From Patella vulgata (Eukaryota; Mollusca; Gastropoda; Patellidae): a stretch of 64,000 nt of DNA. Location: positions 36,443,501 through 36,507,500 of the forward strand of contig NC_065886.2 in NCBI RefSeq assembly GCF_932274485.2, read 5' to 3'. Under the pieces are notes generated by a model. The model had not been told where the DNA came from. It did not search any database and saw only the letters and a list, made by a program, of their open reading frames with translations. Made by a program: the position numbers and the translations under genes. Shown here piece by piece: positions 52,685 through 63,231 of the stretch. The stretch's first letter is position 1. Every line of letters begins with the position of its first letter.

Positions 52685-53220
52685 ACGACAAAGGAAAGAA
52701 AAACGTATGTTTTTTAACCCTAAATGCTAACCAGTCAACTTTGATATAACCCAAACCCGTTCACTGTTTTGGCAATAGCATTAGTGGGTCAAACGTCTAC
52801 CGCCCTGGCATGGCATGCGTACCATATTTGGAACACGCGATGCTGCTTGTGTATTCAGCAACTTCTCGGTATTACCAGTTGTCAGATATTAGCTTTGTTT
52901 CTTGGTTTGTCTCCTGTTACCTTTCTGGTAATTGTCTAGAGAGATTGACATCACACGTCTAGCTGATTACCACCATTAATACATGTTTCATCTGAGACTG
53001 TCGTCAACATGTCACTAAATTAACCAACATCGAGAAAGGATCATGGATCCTTTACCTAATGAGACATGCACTGTGTTCCACCATAACAGGAAGAAAGTGT
53101 TTTGATTTCGTGGCACGAGCATCATTACCAGATATCGAAGGATTTCTGATTGATAATGATATTTCACCCTTGTCTATCGTACACTAATCAGTGGAAACGT
53201 AACAGATATAACAAATTACG
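52685..53220. other. No recognised feature
   Basis: Nothing supportable. Confidence 0.4.
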
Positions 53221-53223
53221 AAT

Positions 53224-53364
53224 ACAGTTGGAATTCGAATTAAGAGTAGTGCCACTGTCCGGGAAAATGTACTCTCATGGCACACTTCACGCCCGACTTC
53301 ATTAGCCCGGTCGCTGCAGAACAGTAGGACGTTAAACTCCGTTTCATTTTTTCATTTCATTTCG
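53224..53364 (+). mobile_element. SINE family A, 3' half
   Basis: ACAGTTGGAATTCGAATTAA, GAGTAGTGCCACTGTCCGGG, TAGCCCGGTCGCTGCAGAAC, AGTAGGACGTTAAACTCC, and a TTTCATTTCATTTC tail. Confidence 0.92.
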
Positions 53365-53439
53365 TACTCGGTTTATATAACCATGGTTTTATCCAACCAA
53401 AATACGTTCAATAACGCAAGTCATTGGTATAGAGTCACT

Positions 53440-53690
53440 AACGAGGTGGTCCTGACATGGACAAACTTCCTAGTCGTTCAGAGGTCCCATATTACTAACA
53501 GTGGGTATGACGCTGACTCACTGGCTAGAAGAGGTTAGCAATATATCACTGGCAGTACGTTAAAGATTCCCTGACAGTTGGAATTCGAAATAAGAGTAGA
53601 CTGTGGCACTGCTGCCAAGGCAAAACTTCCCCCATAACACATTACATTGTCTTCAGCAGATCCGTTGGTGCACACAAGTAATTGTGTTTG
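53440..53690 (+). mobile_element. SINE family A, rearranged and decayed
   Basis: A body part is clear: AAGATTCCCTGACAGTTGG, AATTCGAAATAAGAGTAGAC, CACTGCTGCCAAGGCAAAAC, GATCCGTTGGTGCACAC. Upstream, CTAGTCGTTCAGAGGTCCC and GGTCCTGACATGG are scrambled A-like pieces. Confidence 0.7.
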
Positions 53691-53754
53691 ATGGTGCCAT
53701 GCTGTACTTAATGTTGACGAGTCTTTGCTAATTCTGCTTCTCGAGATATGGAAC

Positions 53755-54132
53755 TGAAATAAAATGAAATGGGGTTTAGCGTCCTACTGTTCTGCTCCGA
53801 CTGGGCTAATGTAGACCGGCATACGCCATGCAGTGTGCTATGATGGGAATTTTGCCCGGAAAACGGAGCTAAGGCCTACTCTTTCACCGAATTCCAACTG
53901 CCAAGCTTTTTTTTTACTATAAGGCGAATGCGTACACTTTACCTCGGTTGTTCGTCCGATCCGAACAACTATACCTTATCCCTTGCCAGACCTTCCTGCC
54001 TACACGACTGAAAAAGGGGGGGGGGGGCACGCCAGAAATTCCCAATGAGCTTTCACAACCCACACCTGAATCGAACACGAGACCTCTAGGTTAGTGAGCC
54101 ATTGTCTTACTCACTGAGCTACCGCGGCTCCC
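53755..54132 (-). mobile_element. SINE family A, full length
   Basis: Tail ATGAAATGGGGTTTAGCGTC, CTACTGTTCTGCTCCGACTG, CATACGCCATGCAGTGTGCT, body GAATTCCAACTGCCAAG, linker TGAGCTTTCACAACCCACAC, head TTAGTGAGCCATTGTCTTAC, TCACTGAGCTACCGCGGCTC. A G run of about nine lies at the TCAGTGG block. Confidence 0.96.
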
Positions 54133-54134
54133 AT

Positions 54135-54920
54135 TACATGTAATGGTAAACAACTAAAACTTATTAAAACTTCTATAAGCAGTTTATTATCGTTCTTCCA
54201 TAATTGATCCCATTATTAATCCGATAATCATTTCTCGGCGATAGCCAACATGCGAAGTCAATTCATGAACAGCCCAGAGTACAAATATATCGAGCTGTGA
54301 CTTTCGGAATAATAAACACTGGCTTATCGACTTCCGACTGAATAAATCAATCTTGTGCAATTGACAATTATAATCTAGACTATTATGATCGACGATAAAT
54401 AATAAGGCTAGTGGCCATTATGAATTCAATACTTGTAATCCATCTCAGTCACTTGGAAACACTTGCTCTTTATAATTAAACTATACATTAATCGAGTGTA
54501 ACGCTACTGCACCCTTGTAGACAGCCACTAAAATTGATAATAGACAAAGTTTCCTGAATATGAAAATACAATCGACGAATCCACGGGTAACAAATTCAAA
54601 CAACATAAAATTTCTTTCAAACTAACGGAAAACAATCAAGTTGACTAATTTATTTATCGACTGATTTTTTATTTGTAATTATGACTTACTCATAACAGTG
54701 ATTTTCAATCATCCAATTTTCAGCACATCGCGTTTTTGACCTTATTTCAAACGGTTAACAATTAATTGTAACTTGCGGATGAATAACTTGGAGAGAACCT
54801 CGTTGAATACGCCCTTTTAAACAATGGCACCACTCTATTGGAATCAATATATGATTGCTTTCCTGAACAATGACATACAAATGCCAAGTTGTCATTTTAA
54901 CGTATTTGATCGTCATTTGA
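54135..54920. other. No recognised feature
   Basis: AT-rich; short frames (54755-54949, 54824-) run into the SINE that follows and are not credible. Confidence 0.4.
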
Positions 54921-54922
54921 TA

Positions 54923-55205
54923 GATTGTGGAGGTCCTTTGTTCGATCACGGTTCATCTGGATTTTTCGGCGTGTTTCCCCCTTGTCAGTGGTACAGGACA
55001 GAGGGCCTGGCAAAGGACAGCCTACAGTCGAAACGCCAAGACCCCCTACTACACATTGGCGTGCACGCAAAAGAACCCTTGGCAGTTGGAATTCGATGTA
55101 AGAGTAGGCCATAGCGCCGCTGTCCGGGTAAAATTTCCCTCTCAGCCCACTTCATTAGCCCATTCGGAGTAGAACAGTATGACGTTATAAACTTTATTTC
55201 TTTTG
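54923..55205 (+). mobile_element. SINE family A, lacks 5' half of head
   Basis: GGAGGTCCTTTGTTCGATCA, TTTCGGCGTGTTTCCCCC, TTGTCAGTGGTACAGGAC, GCGTGCACGCAAAAGAACCC, TTGGAATTCGATGTAAGAGT, CATTCGGAGTAGAACAG, ATGACGTTATAAACTTTATT. The GTTCGGATGGGACG block is reduced to GTCGAAACG. Confidence 0.93.
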
Positions 55206-55206
55206 A

Positions 55207-55868
55207 TGGATTGTGGAATCCCATGCAAACTCAAATATTGCAAAACTGGAATCCCCAAAGGAATATTAGTTCAGTTTGTAAAGATTGGACAACCTACGAC
55301 ATACACAGATATAGTCACTTACAATATGATGGGCCTCTTTTTATTCCGATTGAAGTCAAGTCAACAGATTATCTACCATTGAGGGAGGGGGAGGGGGGCA
55401 TTTAATGTTAAATAATCAGTCTGGGTATATTTTAACGTGGGTGTAGCCGTGGAAAATCGACAGAACGATTTACCCTATACTACCCATTACCACCCAATAC
55501 TAACTAAAAAATACTACCAAATACCAACACATTATTATCTCATTATTGTGAGACAAAAAGAATGGTTGAATTATACCCCAAAAAAAAGAAATTCTGTTTT
55601 CCGAAAAATAAATTGTGTTGCACAGATACATTAAAGGTGACGTTTTCTTGTGTTGTTACTTGAGGGATGTGAACTAAATTTGTCCTGTATGGTGTATTGT
55701 GAATATTAATAAATAAACATGGCTTAAAGCTAGTATCTATATTTCAAGTAGGTTGTTTGAGGAAGTTTGAAGGATCTCGTCGCAGCTGTTCATATACAAA
55801 AATTACATAACAATTATTAAAGGGTAAAGCAATCCATTAAATGAAAGGTAACGTCGAGTAAAGAGAGG
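55207..55868. other. No recognised feature
   Basis: AT-rich. CAATATGATGGGCC context at 55325 belongs to an unrecognised 64-codon frame (55211-55405). Confidence 0.4.
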
Positions 55869-55871
55869 GGG

Positions 55872-56050
55872 GGGGGCACGTTCACTCGACACAAATAAGG
55901 TCTTTTCGAGACTAACATATATTTCAATTGGGCAGCGATCCTACTCCTTGTCACGTACACGCGGGGAATCGAAACCACGCCACTTGACTCAATAATAGAC
56001 CTTGTGATTTCATGCGCACGCATTAAACCACTAGACACCCCAACGCCCTC
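55872..56050 (-). mobile_element. SINE family B, core deleted
   Basis: ACGTTCACTCGACACAAATA, GGTCTTTTCGAGACTAACAT, then directly GCGATCCTACTCCTTGTCAC, GGGGAATCGAAACCACGCCA, GCGCACGCATTAAACC. The core between tail and head is missing. A G run precedes it. Confidence 0.9.
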
Positions 56051-56132
56051 GAGTAAATAGTGGAAACCGTGGAAATAATAATGATACCCAATAGTGAAGT
56101 TATTTAGGGATTTCTGCACTATAAAATAGAAT

Positions 56133-56283
56133 ATTGGTAAGCGCAGGCGGGAGGGGGGGGGGGCACCAGCGGGTACCACAAACAGATAATTACTCAAAAC
56201 TAATCTTCGAACATGACATAATATACACATACACCTCAAGCAACAAACGCACATATCAGATAAAGTGAATGGATCCGGGGTAT
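56133..56283 (+). repeat. Dispersed repeat C, partial
   Basis: TAAGCGCAGGCGGGAGGG at the left and ATATCAGATAAAGTGAATGG then ATCCGGGG at the right match C. The middle is only loosely alignable. Confidence 0.55.
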
Positions 56284-56284
56284 T

Positions 56285-56540
56285 GTCATTGGATCTGGTA
56301 GTTAGGTGGGTTGGTGAAGACGATAAGGCTTATTGTAGCTTTATTGTTGAAAACATGACAACTCTACAGCATGGTTACAGCAAGTAAGAATGCTGATCAC
56401 CGGAAACATGCACATTAATAATAATTTGTAAAGACATGACACGGGAGCTAGCCGGAAGTTATTTAAACGATATTTGCCTTTACCATTCGTAAAATGTAGA
56501 GAAAGTTAAAAAAAAAATCGCAATCCATAATAAATTCGCG
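56285..56540. other. No recognised feature
   Basis: Nothing supportable. Confidence 0.35.
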
Positions 56541-56542
56541 TG

Positions 56543-56642
56543 AACAATCTGTTTCTTCCCATCCGAACATCTAGACCGACTTCCTTTGTCACTTCTGACC
56601 AGTGAGAAAAGGGTTTGAACAATCCCCAAGGTTCATCTCTGT
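56543..56642 (-). mobile_element. SINE family A, linker fragment (weak)
   Basis: GTTTCTTCCCATCCGAACAT, CTAGACCG, TGACCAGTGAGAAAAGGG and CCCCAAGGTTCATC follow the order of the A linker in complement. Confidence 0.5.
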
Positions 56643-56645
56643 CCA

Positions 56646-56877
56646 TGGGTTTTTGGGTGGCCGAATGGTTTAAGTGCCATGTGTTGTGGTTTCGATTCCC
56701 CGCTAGTACGTGAAAAGGAGTAGGGTCACCTGTCCAACCTCAAGGATTTTCTCTGGGTCCCCCGCTTCCCTCCCACAACTAAAGACGGCTATGTGCAAGA
56801 GAATTATTGAATTAAAATTGAACCGTAGACATATGTTAGTCCCGAAATAGCATAGTTTGTATCGAGTGGACGTTAAC

Positions 56878-56912
<35 letters not shown>

Positions 56913-56925
56913 CTCTCTCCCCCCA
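56646..56925 (+). mobile_element. SINE family B, nearly full length
   Basis: GGGTGGCCGAATGGTTTAAG, GGTTTCGATTCCCCGC, ACCTGTCCAACCTCAAGG, TTTTCTCTGGGTCCCCCG, CTCCCACAACTAAAGACGG, TTAGTCCCGAAATAGCATAG, ATCGAGTGGACGTTAACACC and a (CT) tail of about 40 bp. About 25 bp are missing in the head after AAGTGCC. Confidence 0.95.
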
Positions 56926-56927
56926 CC

Positions 56928-59098
56928 CTTTGTTCATTTGACGGATAATTCTTATCGAATTGTTATAGTTAAATAGTTAAACATGTTAATTCAAATCATG
57001 TAATTACTGACCTGGAAAACACTTTAATGTTCCATAACGAAGTATTAAATTGACAAACGACGTTCAATCTATTGGTGCATAACTCAGTTTCATAACTACA
57101 AACGACGTTCAATAATAAACATGCAGTACTTCTAAATGACCAGAGTAAATCGTTTGATATTTGAGGATAATGTATATGTCGTTCGATCTTTGATTATTAA
57201 TCGATACCTGTAATAGAAGGGATTAATTGAACTGGTATTAAATTGTCTTGTTCTTCTGGTCCTGACATGAACTTGGTCGGAGCTTAAGCCAGTTTATTGT
57301 TCGCCGATAACAGTCAGTTAGTGAAAAGTTAATTACAAACATTTCTATTGGATGGAATGGCTGATCCTATCAAATGGTCTTTCTCGTCTCTGGTGACTTT
57401 TGTCATTAGAGATCACATGTAACCTTGTCTATCATTGGTCATTGTGGATAAAGCTTTGATGATGGCCTAAATCCCACAAAATCTCCAATCCATTTTGTCA
57501 ATGGATACAATGACTATTAAGTTAATCTCGAAGGATTTAATAGAAATCCAAGAGTACCGTTGCTTTGTTTACTAATGGTAAATAGTTGATTTGTCTTTTA
57601 GACGTGGAATGTTCCTGATTAATATGATACAAACAGAAACCAGTCTATTTTAATATCCGTTTAATAACACCTATTAAAAGAGACAAAGCATCGAGTACAA
57701 TGTAGAACTTAGGTGTGCTGATTGGACGATTCAGTAGTCTCTATTGATAATAAGTCGCCATCTTTATGTGTCTGTAGTCTCCTGGAATATATATATGAAA
57801 GGCACCCGGTAACATCTAGGTCACCTGATTTTCGATCCCACATTAGTTTGTGTTGTTTTTCTTTAATCGTTTTCAATTATTTTTTACTTTTATCTGTTGA
57901 CATCGATCCCAAGAGCTTATTAATCCTATATTTTGGGATTAATATTGGTCAATAATTCAGCCGCTGTCGTGGCACAGGGTCGGAATGGTTATCTTAAACT
58001 ATTCATGTACTGTGTTGATGTTATTGTTTATGTTCCTGGTGTAGTTTAGTTCCTGTTTAATTTATGTTCCTGTTGTATTTATGTAGCTGTTTTATAGTCT
58101 TGTTCCTGGTGTAAATAGATTTTATATTTACGAAACTGATCTCTGTTACTACTATAATAGTGTTACACAGTGTCTCCTTAAAGATACATTAGTTAAGAGT
58201 TTTATAAAGAGTTGACCATTCTTGCTATAATAATTCAAAATAAATGATAAAATAAGAAAATGTTGAAATTTCAGTCAAATTACTTTGTTCTGAACGGATT
58301 GTCACTGTTGGAAGTTTGGAATAGAAATAGGCATCAATTGTGTCTGCACCGTCTATGAGAATTGGCGATCGTTTGATTGACAGACGATAACTCAACTCAC
58401 ATATTCTCGATTCTCCAGTAACATACTCAATGGCTATGGTATAGCCCGCTTGGCAGGCCCTTCATCACCTGTTTTCGGTAGTGACGATTAACGTTAGCTT
58501 GGTCCGCCATGATTTAATTTTAAATGAACGTCTGTTTAAATCAAAAATGTATCCAAGCCATCTGTGGGTCTACAGAGTTGATTTTGAGCTTGTCGTGTAA
58601 ATAAAGGTCTAATTAATAATTTCTATAAAATCCGAAGCCTAAATAAAGACTCACAATAGGCGGATTTAGCCCTTGCATAATCTGTGTTTAATGTAGCGTG
58701 TGTTTGAATCCAATTTGCTTGCCGTGAGCTATTAATTCAAATGTCTATCCCGTGCAAACAAATCTTAAGTAATTATCTCGGGATATTTAGATGGCATATT
58801 GTAGATTTATTAAAACATATCAATTTTCTCTTTAAACTATACTTGAAACCACTCACCTATATCTTGTGCCATGATCACAAAGCCAACGGATCTCAAGTCA
58901 TCTTATGATGCACAATTTTTTTTTTTTTTTTTTTTTGATAGATGATAGATTAGAATATCTGTAGTGTATTCGTGTATTAGCTTTAACTGTTACAAACTTG
59001 GTAAACCTTATCGTGGGGTTGTATTGCCCCTGGGGTATAATTACCCAATGAGTTAATGAGGCAGAGATACTTGACTAAAAATCATTACGATCATCTAT
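56928..59098. other. No recognised SINE; minor repeats
   Basis: CAAACGACGTTCAAT occurs at about 57055 and 57103. TTCCTGGTGTA/TTCCTGTTGTA recurs four to five times at 58030-58110. A T run of about 23 lies at 58918-58936 with no polyadenylation signal beside it. The 77-codon frame 57722-57955 is unrecognised. Confidence 0.45.
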
Positions 59099-59099
59099 T

Positions 59100-59525
59100 T
59101 TATTTATTTATTTTTTAAAAATTATTATCTGGTTTGCTGTGCAAACTATTAACGATGTGATTATTGGTGCAGTTAAATGGTGCAGAAACGTTTAACGAAA
59201 ATATTCAGCATAATGTGTTTATTTTATTTTATTTTTTAATTTTGTTTTTAAAGTGTTATCTGGTTGGTATTAACTACGAAGTTTTAACACCCTGGAGTTA
59301 AATGGCGCAGAAACGCTTAACTAAAACCGTTAGCATAATTTGTTTAGTTTTATGTATTTGAGATTGTTATCTAATCGCATGTAAAGTTATAGTAACTTAT
59401 GATACGATTTGACCAAGTGTTATCTTGTCGGTATTAACGACATAGTTAATCCTGGGGTTAAATGGTTTATTTTTAATGATTCCAAATTGTAATGTAATCG
59501 TTACTAACTTATGATATGATTTGAA
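59100..59525. repeat. Degenerate tandem repeat, about 115-bp unit
   Basis: Three units share TTATCTGGTTGGTATTAAC, a CCTGGGGTTAAATGGNGCAG block and AACGNTTAACNAAAA. The third is split by short duplicated pieces (TAACTTATGATANGATTTGA occurs twice). Confidence 0.75.
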
Positions 59526-59635
59526 CCACGAGACAATGGGATATAGAGGAATTTTCTTCGGGTGACATGTGTTTTAAGATGCACTGTAACGTAAGAAAAA
59601 CATATATTAAGTTCTGTACATTTATTACGTTCGTT

Positions 59636-59705
59636 CGTGAGGCTTAACATCCGCTTCAACCGAGGGTGATATCGCAGACAAGACTTTTTTAACACCGTCT
59701 ACAGA
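59636..59705 (-). repeat. Dispersed repeat D
   Basis: GAGGCTTAACATCCGCTTCA, ACCGAGGGTGATATCGCAGA, CAAGACTTTTT. The same order as at 7345, without the inserted SINE. Confidence 0.72.
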
Positions 59706-59774
59706 ACTATATTATATCAACTTCATGAAATAGTTCCTATTATGGTATAATGGTAGGTTTCTAAACCAAATACT

Positions 59775-60053
59775 TGTATACAGAGAGAGAGAGAAATGGG
59801 GTTTAACGTCCACTCGACACAAACTAACATATGGTTTAATTTTATTTCAATAATTCGCTTGCGCGTAGGGGTCTTTAGCAGTGGGAGGAAACCGAAGGAC
59901 CCGGAGAAAATCCACGAGGTTGGACAGGCGACCCTACTCCTTGTCACGTACAACCGGGGATTCGAAACCACGCCAGTTGACCCAATGACAGGCTTTCTGA
60001 TGCAGCGCGAACGTGCTAACCATTCGGCTACCCCCCCCCCCCACATGTATACA
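59775..60053 (-). mobile_element. SINE family B, full length, with target-site duplication
   Basis: TGTATACA at 59775-59782 and 60046-60053 flanks a GA run, ATGGGGTTTAACGTCCACTC, ATTCGCTTGCGCGTAGGGG, CAGTGGGAGGAAACCGAAGG, ACCCGGAGAAAATCCACGAG, GTTGGACAGGCGACCC, GGGGATTCGAAACCACGCC and TAACCATTCGGCTACCCCC. One of the best B copies; the block GGTCATTTCGGG is deleted. Confidence 0.96.
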
Positions 60054-60068
60054 TCTATAAAAAGACGG

Positions 60069-60152
60069 GCATTGGGTGGTCAAATGATTTAACGCGTGCT
60101 CGTTCGTTCATAATGCCTGTCATTGAGTAAATTGGCGGGGTTTCCAAAAGGG
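60069..60152 (+). mobile_element. SINE family B, head only
   Basis: GGGCATTGGGTGGTCAAATG, ATTTAACGCGTGCTCG, GCCTGTCATTGAGTAAATTG, GCGGGGTTTCC. Cut at the B box, where another B head begins. Confidence 0.82.
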
Positions 60153-60154
60153 GT

Positions 60155-60268
60155 GGGGTTGAATGATTAACACCTGCGCGTTTGATCATAAGGACTGTCA
60201 TTTAGTCAAGTAGCTTGTACGTGACAAGGAGTAGGCTCTCCCTCTCTCTATCTCTCTCTCTCTCTCAA
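60155..60268 (+). mobile_element. SINE family B, head joined to CT tail
   Basis: GGGGTGGGGTTGAATGATTA, ACACCTGCGCG, AAGGACTGTCATTTAGTCAA, TTGTACGTGACAAGGAGTAG then directly CTCTCCCTCTCTC. The core and 3' block are lost. Confidence 0.85.
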
Positions 60269-60269
60269 A

Positions 60270-60772
60270 ACAGGACTTATACCAAGATGAACCAATGATT
60301 GAAACTATTATCTAAAACACCCTATATTATTACAAGGAAAAGTTTTAAAACTACAAACAATCCAGTTTTAAATATTTATTGAAAGATATTAAATTTTGTT
60401 TGAGATATGAAAACAACTCGAGAATAAGTTTAACAAAACAGACAAAACCGTTTTAAACTATTTATTGAAAAGAAATTTGTTCTGGTTGACATTTTGTTAA
60501 AACATCCAATGTAAACTAGCAATTAGCAACCACTAGGGGAGCAGTTTAACAAAACAGATGAACTATCGATTAGACGCAATTTGTACAAGAATATCATTAA
60601 CCGATTTATCAATGTTGCTCTACCAATAACAAATACGATTTATTCATTGAAATAAGTGTACTAGTTATTTTTGCCTGTGTCATGTAGTACATGCAGGCTA
60701 TTTTAAATAGATTTCTTAAACAATTCTTATAGTTCGTATGCTCTTTCGTAATTTTTCCATACGGAAATTTGA
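60270..60772. other. No recognised feature
   Basis: AT-rich; AACAAAACAGA(C/T)(A/G)AAC recurs at about 60432 and 60548 within loosely repeated sequence. Confidence 0.4.
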
Positions 60773-60774
60773 GG

Positions 60775-61090
60775 AACGAAGTTTAACGTCCGCTCAATGC
60801 GTTGGTTTAGTCATTTAGAGACAGGCGGAGGGGCATTCTGAAATCCACCTGTCATTGGATCTTTTACGTGCACTACCAATGTACACGAAACCCTGGTTGT
60901 GTTGTACTTTAGAACGAATCGGTACACTTGTCGTGCCTACCCGCCAGATAGTATTAACGTATGCCTTCATTTTGCGTTTTAGCCTGGTTTATCCCCTTAT
61001 CAGTGGGGCGTGACCGATGCCCTGATATCACTGACAAGGGGAAAGCACGCTGTAAAATCACAAACAACTTTCCCGGCCAACACTAAAGCC
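60775..61090 (-). mobile_element. AB-type chimeric SINE, best copy
   Basis: The plus strand reads GAAGTTTAACGTCCGCTCAA, GTCATTTAGAGAC (B-like tail), AATCCACCTGTCATTGGATC, TTTTACGTGCACTACCAATG (A-like body), and later CTGACAAGGGGAAAGCACGC, AAACAACTTTCCCGGCCAAC (A-like linker). The region between differs from both A and B. The tRNA head is not preserved. Confidence 0.7.
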
Positions 61091-61091
61091 G

Positions 61092-62074
61092 CGTTTCAAC
61101 GGACAACCAAACAATGCAACTGTTTAAGACACGACGGGCGTGTTGGATTGCCAGAATTCAGAAAATGTGTGTCCAAGTTCAGCTTACAAACATAAAGGAA
61201 CAGGCACGTCATATTGAAAAGCCACGTGTGAAAGGCCGCCATTTTCAACCCACGCCATCCGGATTCGTGTATCTTGATTCGGGTTTGAAAATCGTTAGTA
61301 GAGTTAGAGAAAAGAAATCACGTCGGATGACAATGTTTCTTCTAACTACATTGCACACTCCGAAACTACAAATCTATACCAGAAATTGTCCTTATTTTTT
61401 TTCCTCCAGGCAATGTAATTGAAGCCTTATCAGGGGGGAAACTTTACATTAATTTTAATTTGCGGATATTATTTATACATACTTATACAAATATATTGGT
61501 ATCCCACAGTTCAAAATAATCAAATATCAAAACACACCGGTCAGGTTAAGTGTGTAGATATAACCCTTATGTACGCCAATTAACAACTAATCCTGTTTTT
61601 ATAAATTATGTCATTGTTGCTCTTCTTCACTGTTCTTCTCTTGGTAGTTTCTTTGAGCAAATTTTTACCCAATCAAAAATAATTCAATTATGAGTAGTTC
61701 GTTAGAAATAATAATGTATCTAGCCAATTAGGCTAATTTATACGTTACCTGTTATTGAAGATATCAGGATCAATTGATCATAATAGAAAGACGATAAACT
61801 GGATTGAGTAATGGAGCAATCTACACAATGCTTATTTCTGTTCAGTGCCTTGCATCAATATCCTTATAAATTATAACGAATAAACCATTGATTAAAAGAT
61901 ACCGTCGTCCATCTTGATGTCTAATCAAACTCCTAAGATTGATTACTGTTTTTATAGAGTTTTACATTTGTTGTACATCTTCCTCACTGTTTTGAAGCAA
62001 TTGTTTTTAATTGGATTAACATCGAGATACGTATTTTACAGATGCGGTCCCGGATATGTAATTACTTATCCGAA
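61092..62074. other. Unrecognised stretch with a 102-codon frame
   Basis: The frame at 61114-61422 (plus) is basic in its middle and matches no family I know; it begins right after the SINE. The rest is AT-rich. Confidence 0.35.
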
Positions 62075-62075
62075 A

Positions 62076-62397
62076 TGAAAAGAAATGGGGTTTAACGCCC
62101 TACTGTTCTACATTGACTGGGCTATTGAAGATGGGCATACGCTATATAGTGTGCTATGAGGGAACTACGGTCAAGGATTCTTTTACGTGCACGCCAATGA
62201 GTATGCGGGGCCTCGCATCTTTGTACTTTCTGCAAGACTATACGTTGCCCTTTGCCAGACCCTCCCTCCTGCATCACTGATTAGGGGGACCACGCCGGAA
62301 AATGCCCGATGAAATTTCTCGGTCGACACAGGGATCGAACAACGGACTTACAGGTTAGCGAGAAAAGGTTTTACTCACCGAGGCACCGTGGCTCCCA
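62076..62397 (-). mobile_element. SINE family A, both ends present, body deleted
   Basis: Tail AGAAATGGGGTTTAACGCCC, CTACTGTTCTACATTGACTG, CTATATAGTGTGCTATGAGG, then GGTCAAGGATTCTTTTACGT, CCTTTGCCAGACCCTCC, CCACGCCGGAAAATGCCCG, GACACAGGGATCGAAC, head AGGCACCGTGGCTCCC. About 50 bp holding the GAATTCCAACTG block are missing. Confidence 0.95.
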
Positions 62398-62399
62398 TC

Positions 62400-62812
62400 C
62401 GCATTCCAGGCCGCAACTTAATCCGTGAGTTGTTACGAGTTGCTAGGCGTGTAAGGTACCTGCTCCATGTAGACGCTTATTTGGTTGTCAACGGTGACCT
62501 AACGCTTTATAATAACAGATACCTGTTGGGTTGTATTTTCAACCTTGTTGTAGCTAAACCTTGCCTGGATTTAGTTATCTGCTGTCAACAGGGATACTTC
62601 TGTACATCTCAAAAATATGGCTTCAATTTTAGCCCAAACGGGTTTATGTTATAATAACCTCCATCGCCTATTAATCCACTATATGGATTCCAATTGTGTT
62701 TCCTGGGTGCTGCTTATTGAGATCTACCAAATTAAAAATGTTTATGTATTTTAAACTGTTTCTTCTATATCGTTTCATAGACTTCAGTCAAATTTATGGA
62801 ATAGAATTGTTG
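62400..62812. other. No recognised feature
   Basis: An 88-codon frame (62388-62654) starts inside the SINE head and is Leu/Val-rich; no family recognised. Confidence 0.4.
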
Positions 62813-62814
62813 TT

Positions 62815-63231
62815 CCTTTTGCTTTAGGGGGTCACGGTGGCTAAGTGGGTAAGACGCTGGGTCGCTATCCTGGGGGTCAGGTGTCCGATCCCTGCATTGG
62901 CCGAGAAAGTGTATCCAAATTTTCCGGCGTGGTCCCCCCCTCCCCTTGTCAGTGATGCAGGACGGAGCTCCTGACAAGGACAGCTGTCTAGTCGTTCGGA
63001 TGAGACGAAAACCCGAGGTCCCGTGTACACATTGGCGTGAACGTAAAAGATCCCATGACAGTTGGAATTCGATATAAGAGTGGGACGTAGTGCCGCTGTC
63101 CGGACAAAATTTCCCTCATAGCACACGGTATAGCGTATGTCCGTCTTCATTAGCCCAGTTTGGAGCAGAACAGTAGGACGTTAAACCCCCGTTAAACCCC
63201 ATTTCATTTCATTTCATTTCCCTTTGCTTTA
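62815..63231 (+). mobile_element. SINE family A, full length with target-site duplication
   Basis: CCTTTTGCTTTA (62815-62826) and CCCTTTGCTTTA (63220-63231) flank the element. Inside are GGTGGCTAAGTGGGTAAGAC, GTGTCCGATCCCTGC, GCCGAGAAAGTGTATCC, CCCTTGTCAGTGATGCAGGA, GTCGTTCGGATGAGACGAAA, TTGGAATTCGATATAAGAGT and AGTAGGACGTTAAACCCCC. The GTTAAACCCC block is doubled before (ATTTC)4. A good reference for A. Confidence 0.97.

Noticed and set aside
58918-58936. Poly-T run as a second retrocopy end
   Set aside because: No AATAAA-type signal lies beside it on the minus strand; a simple run next to GATAGATGATAGAT is the simpler reading.
62827-62900. tRNA-like sequences at SINE heads
   Set aside because: A and B boxes are present, but no complete cloverleaf with paired acceptor and anticodon arms could be drawn. 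They belong to the SINEs, not to functional tRNA genes.
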